From contig CAYUYM010000044.1 of assembly GCA_964449305.1 (NCBI GenBank), positions 1 through 19,718 of the forward strand: DNA of 19,718 nt, read 5' to 3'. Shown one piece after another: positions 13,825-19,718 of this stretch. Every line of letters starts with the position of its first letter. Within the stretch, counting starts at the first letter, position 1. The stretch is from CAYUYM01 sp964449305. GTDB taxonomy: Bacteria; Bacteroidota; Ignavibacteria; SZUA-365; CAYQST01. The notes beneath the pieces are model-generated. The model was given only the letters and a program-made list of their open reading frames with translations. It did no database searches and was not told the DNA's origin. The position numbers and the translations under genes are program-made.

Positions 13825-15798
13825 ATGGAAGAGGTACGCAACACGCAGATCACGGTGTCCAAGGCATGGCTGTTTGCGGCCATCATCGGTCTGACATCGC
13901 TTCTCGTTGCGGTGGTGGCGGAGGTCGACATCGACGATGGCGGCGGGGTCATGATCGGGCTGGGGGCGGTCCTGTTCATCGTCGGTGGAATCACCTCGGT
14001 CGCGTATTTCTCGCGCTCCCGAGCTTTCCAACGGCTCATGCTTCCCGAAAACCAGCTCGCCCACTGGACCTGTGACGAGGAGGAGTGGTCGCGCTTCTGG
14101 CAGGAGGAGACACAGCGCAGACTGCGGGAGAACCGGGTGCTCACCGTCGCCGTCGGCGGCATGGCCATCCTGGCGGTGTTCATCGCGCTGGTCGCCGGAG
14201 TGGAGGTGCTCATCCCCTTTGCCGTCATCATCGCGGTGGTGGTGTTCCTCGGATTCATCGCACTCGCCCTGCCGCATGTGCAGGGGCGCAGGGCGCGCCG
14301 CTCCCCGCGGGAGGTGTGGATCGGCCGCGAGAGCGTGTTTCTCAACAGGCAGTTCCACACCTGGCGCAGCAGCACGGCCCGCCTGGAAAGCGTCACGATC
14401 ACCGACGGCTGGCCCGCCTTCATCACCATTGTCTACTCGCTGCCCTCGCGCAACGGCCGCACGAGCTACAATGTGCGCATCCCCATCCCCGCCGGGAAGC
14501 GGCGCAGCGCCGAGGAGATCGTCAGCCAGCTTCCGGCCATCCGGCGTGACGCCGAGGCCACGCGCGGCTTCCACCGCCGCCAGCGTCCCTCACCCGTCCC
14601 CAGGCCGGCCCCCACGGATGCCCCGATGGACACGATCAGCATGGAGGCCGCCACCACGCGGAGGCGACGCTGGCCCCTGCTGCTGGCCGCCATTCTGCTC
14701 ATCGCGGGCGGTGGCGTCGCATGGCTCGTGGTGCACAACACCCAGGATTCGGAGGGGTCCTTGATCCTCGGATCGCACACAGCGATCGTGGATCAGATGG
14801 CCTTCTCGCCCGATGGCAGCCTCCTCGTGTCACGCGATGGCAGCGGCCTCGGCGTCGACGATCCCCCGGTCATCATCTGGGATGTGACACGCATGGAGCG
14901 CAGCACCAGCCTCTCCGACTTCACCTGGCTCACTTCGCGCTTCATCCTCTCACCCGGGGGCGATGCCATCGCCATCGTGTCGAGCGACGAGGTGGATGTG
15001 TTCGCGCTCGCATCCGGGAGCCGCCTCCTGCACGAGGAGGCATACAACGTGGATGAAACCTCGCTCCGCATCTCCCCCGATGGCACGCTTCTCACCGCGC
15101 TTGCCGATTCCCTCCTGCTCATCGACCTGGTGCAGCAGCGGAGACGCGTGACACTTCCCTCCTACGATGGATATCGCCCGATGTCCGTGGGCTTCGCACC
15201 CGACCGCACACCGCTCCTCGCCGTCCATACAGCCGACTCGCTCTTCGTCCTTCGCGCCACCGACGGTACACGCATCATGCGGGCGGCGTTCGGCAGCGCC
15301 GACGATGCGTACTTCGACATGCAGCAGGCGGAGATCAGTCGTGACGGCCGCCTCTGCGTGGCGCTGACGAGCAACCACATCCTTGTGTTCGACATTGCTG
15401 CAGACAGCTGCCTCATGCTCATCCCCGTCGATCTCCCGGCGTACCGCTTCGAGCTCTCCCCCGCCGGCGACATCATCATGCTCTTTGCCGAACCGGGGTA
15501 TGACAACCAGCAGCTTCATCTCATCGACGCACGAACAGGCAGGCTGCTCTCCACGTCACCCCAGGCGGAATTCCTCAGCGCCGACTTCAGCCCCGACGGC
15601 TCGTGTTACTGGATGCATGAAGCCGGCTCACGCCAGTTCCGCGTCATCGACGCACGCACCGGGACCATCCGATTGACGGTGACCCACCGCGACGATATCT
15701 GGCCCTGGTCCGACACCCCCTTTGCCGCCGCCATCTCCCCTGATGGGAGACGGCTCGCCACTGCTGGACGGATGATCCGGATCTGGGCCATCCCCTGA
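13825..15798 (+). CDS. Membrane protein with PH-like segment and C-terminal WD40-like beta-propeller
   Basis: A 657-residue protein of unknown function. Two membrane segments (about 14-34 and 42-62) precede a charged stretch rich in Trp and Glu, then another pair (about 105-126 and 129-149). Residues 160-250 (EVWIGRESVFLNRQFHTW to IPIPAGKRR) resemble a bacterial PH-type domain. A proline-rich linker follows, then a fifth membrane segment (283-305). From about 315 to the end is a beta-propeller with eight recurring strand motifs of the type F(S)PDGxLLxx, for example MAFSPDGSLLVS, LRISPDGTLLTAL, ADFSPDGSCYW and AAISPDGRRLATAG. With five segments and a cytoplasmic N-terminus the propeller would be outside the cytoplasm. 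The start is set by the Shine-Dalgarno CGGAGG. It is transcribed divergently from the PspC/LiaF pair, which suggests but does not prove a shared envelope role. Confidence 0.75.
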   Translation: MEEVRNTQITVSKAWLFAAIIGLTSLLVAVVAEVDIDDGGGVMIGLGAVLFIVGGITSVAYFSRSRAFQRLMLPENQLAHWTCDEEEWSRFWQEETQRRLRENRVLTVAVGGMAILAVFIALVAGVEVLIPFAVIIAVVVFLGFIALALPHVQGRRARRSPREVWIGRESVFLNRQFHTWRSSTARLESVTITDGWPAFITIVYSLPSRNGRTSYNVRIPIPAGKRRSAEEIVSQLPAIRRDAEATRGFHRRQRPSPVPRPAPTDAPMDTISMEAATTRRRRWPLLLAAILLIAGGGVAWLVVHNTQDSEGSLILGSHTAIVDQMAFSPDGSLLVSRDGSGLGVDDPPVIIWDVTRMERSTSLSDFTWLTSRFILSPGGDAIAIVSSDEVDVFALASGSRLLHEEAYNVDETSLRISPDGTLLTALADSLLLIDLVQQRRRVTLPSYDGYRPMSVGFAPDRTPLLAVHTADSLFVLRATDGTRIMRAAFGSADDAYFDMQQAEISRDGRLCVALTSNHILVFDIAADSCLMLIPVDLPAYRFELSPAGDIIMLFAEPGYDNQQLHLIDARTGRLLSTSPQAEFLSADFSPDGSCYWMHEAGSRQFRVIDARTGTIRLTVTHRDDIWPWSDTPFAAAISPDGRRLATAGRMIRIWAIP

Positions 15799-15813
15799 TT
15801 CCATCCGTGTGCG

Positions 15814-15829
15814 GGATGCCGGCGCATCC
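15814..15829. terminator. Hairpin between convergent genes, possible bidirectional terminator
   Basis: GGATGC (15814-15819) and GCATCC (15824-15829) form a six-pair stem with loop CGGC in the 36-base gap between the stop codons of two convergent genes. An overlapping alternative stem GCCGG/CCGGC also exists. There is no T-tract on either side, so only its position argues for termination. Confidence 0.4.
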
Positions 15830-15834
15830 GGCGG

Positions 15835-17190
15835 TCAGGGTGTGGGACGAGGCCGGTGCTGACGTGTCAGGTCGAGAAAGGCGCCGTATTGCCGGTAGCA
15901 GAGGGCCTCAAGCACCATGGCGTTCGTGGCACAGGTGATGGTGGCATTCGTTCTGCCGGAGGTTTCGTAGATCCCGGAATACCATCCACGGGTGGAATCG
16001 TTGAGGGCGTGGACACGCGTCATGAGCGTGTCGGTGTAATACGTGGTGAAAAGCATGTGCCAACCAAACGCGGCCTTCGTGCTCAGCGATTTGAACTGCG
16101 GCACATCGTCCCCCCTCCCATCAATGCAGCTCCACATGCGCCCGTTTGCCGTCACGGTGTTGTACACCACCTGGGGCGGCTCGTCGATCACATCCTCCGC
16201 GACGGCCGTGAGCAGGCCGGTGAAGTTCCAGCGGCGCTCCTGGGCAAGATAGATGCGGAAGGCGAGCTCGCGCCACACGGGGTCGTAGCCGAACTCGATG
16301 CCCGTGAGAATCGCCGGCTCGCTCACAAGATGACCGTGACGGACGGAGGCGTCGGGCCCGCGGTTGTCCACCGGGACGTTGACGCCGCGGAATTCCTGGA
16401 AGTCGAGGAAGTCGTCCACACGCAGTGCGCGGAAGGCGTTGATCCCCACAAGCGAGAACGCCCGTGCGGCGTACTCCTCGTATCCGAGCCGCCCCTCCTG
16501 CATCAGCTCCACCGATCCATTCGCGTTGACCGAGGCGCCATAGAGCAGGCCGTCCCGCACAAGAACGTCGAAGGCCCAGCGCCGGATGACGTCCTTGACC
16601 TCCTCCGCATGCCGCGGGTGGTTCCACACGATGATGGTGAAGGGGACGAAGAGCCGGGCGACGTCGACGGCCGACCACCCCGTGCCCTCCGGGGCGGGCG
16701 TGTTGTTCTCCTCGATCATCCCGCCGTTGACGGTGTTGTAGACGAGGTTCGGCGCCGTGGAATCCACCAGCGGCAGATGCGCAAGCGCGGTGAGCGCCTT
16801 CGAGACGCGCCGATGGAACACACTGCTGTCGATGATCCCGAGCCGGTTCGCGGAAATGAGGGCCATGAGATACGACCCCGCATCCCAGAGCGTGGTGGAC
16901 GGGGTCCTGTCGATCGCATTGACGAGGCCGGTGGATTTCTGGTAGTTGTTCTCGAAGTACCTCCAGGCGATGCCCGCCCAGCGTCGCTCCTCGTGCGTGA
17001 GACGCGCCCGCCGTGGGAGCCGCAGGTTGAAGGTGGAGGTGATGCGGATCTCCTTGAGGCTGGTTGTGACCGGCTCCAGCATGCCGAGCACGCCCAGAAC
17101 GCCGAGACCGGCGAGCAACCCCAGAAGGAAGACAAGGTGCGAACTGAACCGCCGAAGACGCTGGATGATGGATGCCACGGAACCTCTCAT
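15835..17190 (-). CDS. DUF3131 protein (six-hairpin glycosidase-like), membrane anchored
   Basis: A 451-residue protein with one N-terminal membrane anchor (about 17-37, VFLLGLLAGLGVLGVLGML) and a long soluble domain that would face the periplasm. The domain reads as DUF3131, related to alpha/alpha-toroid glycosidases: STTLWDAGSYLMALISANRLGII, ALAHLPLVDSTAPNLVYNT, EGTGWSAVDVARLF, GYEEYAARAFSL and, near the end, TKAAFGWHMLF and GWYSGIYE. DUF3131 proteins have no proven reaction that I know of and tend to sit beside exopolysaccharide or cellulose-synthase-like genes, as here. The ATG at 17190 overlaps the upstream stop by four bases (ATGA), implying translational coupling. An open extension in the same frame up to 17805 is antisense-like shadow of the upstream gene. 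It is the last gene of the glgP cluster. Confidence 0.8.
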   Translation of the reverse strand: MRGSVASIIQRLRRFSSHLVFLLGLLAGLGVLGVLGMLEPVTTSLKEIRITSTFNLRLPRRARLTHEERRWAGIAWRYFENNYQKSTGLVNAIDRTPSTTLWDAGSYLMALISANRLGIIDSSVFHRRVSKALTALAHLPLVDSTAPNLVYNTVNGGMIEENNTPAPEGTGWSAVDVARLFVPFTIIVWNHPRHAEEVKDVIRRWAFDVLVRDGLLYGASVNANGSVELMQEGRLGYEEYAARAFSLVGINAFRALRVDDFLDFQEFRGVNVPVDNRGPDASVRHGHLVSEPAILTGIEFGYDPVWRELAFRIYLAQERRWNFTGLLTAVAEDVIDEPPQVVYNTVTANGRMWSCIDGRGDDVPQFKSLSTKAAFGWHMLFTTYYTDTLMTRVHALNDSTRGWYSGIYETSGRTNATITCATNAMVLEALCYRQYGAFLDLTRQHRPRPTP

Positions 17191-18188
17191 GATGCGATGG
17201 GTGGTTGCTCCCGCGTCAGCGCGATCCACACCACTCTCCCCAGGTGCATGGTGATGAACGCGCCCCACAGGATGAAGACGATCAGCCCGGGATAGTCGTA
17301 GCCGATGCCGGACATCGACCGCCAGACGGCATGGGCAATGCCGGCCAGCGTCACGATGATGAGCATGAGCTGCGGAAGCACGAGCAGCGTCATGGAACCG
17401 CGAGCCAGGCGCGCCGGCACCCTTCCACGCCGGGCCTGCCGGCCATGGATGGCATGCGCGAACGCAACCCAGTGGACGGGGAGGAAGCCCGTCGCCCCGG
17501 GCAGCCGCACAACCCCGCCCCGCGTCGCCGGGCTGGCGAGCACGGTGATCTCGCTGACAAGAAGAAACGCCCCGGCATGCAGCAGGTACTCGGGCGAGCA
17601 GGCGGTGACGGGCAGCATGCCCGTGAAGAAGAAGACGATGGGGGTCGCCAGCAGAATGCCGGACATGGGACCGGTGAGGTGCGGCCAGATCGCGGTGATG
17701 TACAACAGCTTCTGCCGCAGACCGATGCCACCGTGGAAGAGGGGATCGTCGTGGATGAAGCTGTCGCATGCCCGGCAGGTGTCGTTGTACCACACAACCA
17801 TCCACTGGCGCAGTGCCCCCGGTTCGCCGATGGCCGGTACCGGCGCGGGCCTGTCGTGCCGTGCCCAGCGCGGCGAGATGTCGAAGCGCAGCCCCGTGTC
17901 GGGATCGTCCGCATGCGAGCCGCCCGCCGTTCCGGCTCCGGACGTGATGCCCATCAGCAGACGCTGCCGCAGATTGGCGATCACCACACCCGCGACGGCG
18001 AAGGTCTCAGCGAGGATGACAGGAATGGAGAACCACGGACTGGTGTTCAGGAGCGTCGCATCCCAGCGCCAGACGATGTACCAGCAACCCAGCACGAGCG
18101 TCATCCCCGAAAGGAAGATCCAGAGAAGATCCGGCACGTCGGCGACCCGCGTCGCTCGATCATCGGTGGCCGGTGCCGTCGTGTGCAT
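17187..18188 (-). CDS. Cellulose-synthase-like (BcsA-type) membrane protein lacking the glycosyltransferase domain
   Basis: A 333-residue polytopic protein. The N-terminal part (residues 20-72: LLWIFLSGMTLVLG, YIVWRWDATLLNT, FSIPVILAETFAVAG) looks like the opening membrane pair of BcsA-type family-2 glycosyltransferases. Residues 124-170 (ALRQWMVVWYND, DDPLFHGGIGLRQKLLYI) look like the region that normally carries QxxRW and leads into the C-terminal membrane helices, which follow up to residue 333. Between them only about 50 glycine- and proline-rich residues remain where some 300 residues of GT-A fold with its aspartate motifs are expected. The QxxRW arginine is also missing. The frame is intact, so this is either a decayed gene or a non-catalytic scaffold. 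The ATG at 18188 overlaps the glgP stop (TGATG). A GTG at 18191 is an alternative. Its stop overlaps the DUF3131 start. Confidence 0.65.
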   Translation of the reverse strand: MHTTAPATDDRATRVADVPDLLWIFLSGMTLVLGCWYIVWRWDATLLNTSPWFSIPVILAETFAVAGVVIANLRQRLLMGITSGAGTAGGSHADDPDTGLRFDISPRWARHDRPAPVPAIGEPGALRQWMVVWYNDTCRACDSFIHDDPLFHGGIGLRQKLLYITAIWPHLTGPMSGILLATPIVFFFTGMLPVTACSPEYLLHAGAFLLVSEITVLASPATRGGVVRLPGATGFLPVHWVAFAHAIHGRQARRGRVPARLARGSMTLLVLPQLMLIIVTLAGIAHAVWRSMSGIGYDYPGLIVFILWGAFITMHLGRVVWIALTREQPPIAS

Positions 18189-19681
18189 CACTCCGCGCCG
18201 TCCAGTGCGCCGGGTGCGGATCCGAAGGTCGGATCCACCGGCACGGGCTGCACATGCCAGATCTCGTCCGCATACTCGCGGATGGTGCGGTCCGACGAGA
18301 AGCGGCCCGAACGCGCCGTGTTGATGATGGACATGCGTGCCCAGGTGCGTGCGTCACGGTACGCTTCGGACACGCGATCCTGCGTTGCGATATAGGACGC
18401 ATAGTCGGCCAGAAGACAGTACCAGTCCGTGTGATACAGCGAATCGAAGACCGGCTGGAAGATGCCGGGCTCGCCGGGGTTGAACACGTTGTCACGCAGC
18501 AGGTTCATGACCCGCTGCAACTGCGGCGTGGACCAGTAGAGCTCCTGCGGCGAATGGCCCTCGCGCCGCAGCACGCGCACCGCCTCGTCCGTGAGACCGA
18601 AGGTGAAGATGTTCTCCTCTCCCACCGCGTCCCGGATCTCGATGGTGGCTCCGTCGAGCGTCCCGATGGTGAGCGCCCCGTTCATCATGAATTTCATGTT
18701 GCCCGTGCCCGACGCTTCGTACCCCGCCGTGGACACCTGCTCCGAGAGATCCGCCGCGGGAATGATGCGTTCGGCAAGGGACACGGAGTAGTTCTTGAGA
18801 AACACCACCCGCAGTCTGCCCCGCGTCACCGGATCGGTGTTGACGTGGTCGGCGATGGCGTTGATGAGCTTGATGTGGAGTTTTGCGGCGAGGTAGCCCG
18901 GTGCCGCCTTGCCCGAGAAGATCACCGTCCGCGGCACCATCGCCTTCATCGGTGCGTCGAGAATGCGCGTGTACAGCGTCAGCACATGGAGGATGGTGAG
19001 AAGCTGGCGTTTGTATTCGTGGAAGCGCTTGATGTGCGCATCGAACAGGGAGTCGGGTTCGATGATGACGCCGGTGTCACGGTGGACAAGCTCGGCGAGA
19101 CGCCTCTTGTTGGCGCGACGCACGGCAATCCAGTGTGCAATGAACACATCGTCGTCCGCCAGGGGCTCAAGGCCGCGGAGCAGCATCGGATCCTTCACCC
19201 ACCCATCGCCGATGGCCTCCGTGATGAGCTCCGCGAGTCCCGGGTTGCACTTCCGCAGCCAGCGACGCTGGGAGATGCCGTTCGTCTTGTTCGTGAACTT
19301 GCCTGGCTGATGCCGGTGGAAGGCGGCGAAGAGCGATTCCTTCAGGATGCGCGTGTGCAGCTCTGCCACACCGTTCACGGCGTGGCTGCCGATGATGGCG
19401 AGGTTTGCCATGCGCACACGCTGTTCATCCCCCTCCTCGATGATGGACATGGCCTGCACCATGGCGTCATCCATCTGCGTGGCGCGCACCTCCTCCAGGA
19501 AGCGATGGTTGATCTCGAGGATGATCTGCATGTGCCGGGGCAGCAGTTCCTCGAGCAGACGCACGGGCCAGCGCTCCAGCGCCTCGGGCAGCACTGTATG
19601 GTTCGTGTAGGCGAAGGTGCCGGTGGTGATGGCCCAGGCCTCCTCCCATGGGAGCTGCTCCACATCCACGAGGATGCGCAT
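18188..19681 (-). CDS. glgP: Glycogen/starch phosphorylase, C-terminal part (N-terminal third absent from this frame)
   Basis: Glycogen phosphorylase releases glucose 1-phosphate from alpha-1,4-glucans with pyridoxal phosphate. The 497 residues match the family from about residue 330 to the end: AYTNHTVLPEALERWP, KTNGISQRRWL, NPGLAELITEAIGDGW, IKRFHEYKRQLL, FSGKAAPGY, FLKNYSVSLAERIIPAADLSEQ and EASGTGNMKF, with K330 as the pyridoxal-phosphate lysine, then NGALTIGTLDGATIEI. Family members run to about 815-840 residues and read through the ELMRILVD motif. Here the frame closes upstream at TAA (19699-19697), six codons before the ATG at 19681, which falls within that motif. The gene is therefore frameshifted or truncated, by mutation or by assembly error. 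Only 37 bases remain before the window edge. The stop overlaps the start of the next gene. Confidence 0.85.
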   Translation of the reverse strand: MRILVDVEQLPWEEAWAITTGTFAYTNHTVLPEALERWPVRLLEELLPRHMQIILEINHRFLEEVRATQMDDAMVQAMSIIEEGDEQRVRMANLAIIGSHAVNGVAELHTRILKESLFAAFHRHQPGKFTNKTNGISQRRWLRKCNPGLAELITEAIGDGWVKDPMLLRGLEPLADDDVFIAHWIAVRRANKRRLAELVHRDTGVIIEPDSLFDAHIKRFHEYKRQLLTILHVLTLYTRILDAPMKAMVPRTVIFSGKAAPGYLAAKLHIKLINAIADHVNTDPVTRGRLRVVFLKNYSVSLAERIIPAADLSEQVSTAGYEASGTGNMKFMMNGALTIGTLDGATIEIRDAVGEENIFTFGLTDEAVRVLRREGHSPQELYWSTPQLQRVMNLLRDNVFNPGEPGIFQPVFDSLYHTDWYCLLADYASYIATQDRVSEAYRDARTWARMSIINTARSGRFSSDRTIREYADEIWHVQPVPVDPTFGSAPGALDGAE

Positions 19682-19718
19682 GAGTCTCGATCTCGATTAT
19701 CGCGATGTGACGAAGATT

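Noticed and set aside
17191..17805. In-frame extension of the DUF3131 gene upstream of 17190
   Set aside because: It lies within the BcsA-like gene in another frame and translates to low-complexity His/Arg/Ala sequence; the ATGA overlap supports 17190.
19682..19718. Restoring the phosphorylase N-terminus by a one-base frameshift at about 19685
   Set aside because: The alternate frame gives N, H and E at the expected spacing but lacks the invariant DT and P of NDTHP, so with 37 bases the match may be chance. I report only that the gene is broken.
1..19718. CRISPR arrays, tRNA or rRNA genes, insertion sequences, defence or toxin-antitoxin genes
   Set aside because: I looked for regular repeats, cloverleaf-like sequence, transposase motifs and short toxin-type gene pairs on both strands and saw none.

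Overview
The window reads as ordinary chromosomal DNA of a GC-rich, menaquinone-making Gram-negative bacterium. An outer-membrane protein of the DUF5686 family, a lysine-rich QueA of the Bacteroidota kind and a Bacteroidota-like promoter match (TAnnTTTG) upstream of queA point to the Bacteroidota / Chlorobiota / Ignavibacteriota assemblage. This is inferred from family resemblance, not from a marker gene, and the exact lineage cannot be fixed here. I see no tRNA, rRNA, CRISPR array, insertion sequence or prophage gene. No stretch over 300 bases lacks a gene.

Layout. (1) 1-4345, minus strand: a menaquinone operon, menF, then a menD-menH fusion, then menB (cut by the left edge). (2) 4486-7062, plus strand, divergent from menF: one 858-residue protein that joins shikimate kinase, type I 3-dehydroquinate dehydratase, shikimate dehydrogenase and a METTL-like methyltransferase. 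The first three domains follow the order of the C-terminal half of the eukaryotic AROM protein. It faces the chorismate-consuming men operon across a 140-base spacer. (3) 7130-12265, plus strand: a DUF5686 outer-membrane protein, queA with its own promoter candidate and terminator, then ispD and an RsmI-like methyltransferase with overlapping stop and start. (4) 12262-13649, minus strand: a PspC-domain protein translationally coupled to a LiaF-like protein, an envelope-stress type pair. Divergent from it (13825-15798, plus) is a membrane protein with a PH-like segment and an extracytoplasmic WD40-like beta-propeller. (5) 15835-19718, minus strand: a three-gene cluster, glycogen phosphorylase (C-terminal part only), a cellulose-synthase-like membrane protein that lacks its catalytic glycosyltransferase domain, and a DUF3131 protein. 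The genes overlap by 1-4 bases.

The strongest candidate for something undescribed is the four-domain shikimate-pathway/methyltransferase fusion. Next is the carbohydrate cluster at the right end, where two consecutive genes have lost large catalytic portions. The remaining genes are housekeeping: queuosine tRNA modification, MEP isoprenoid synthesis and rRNA methylation.
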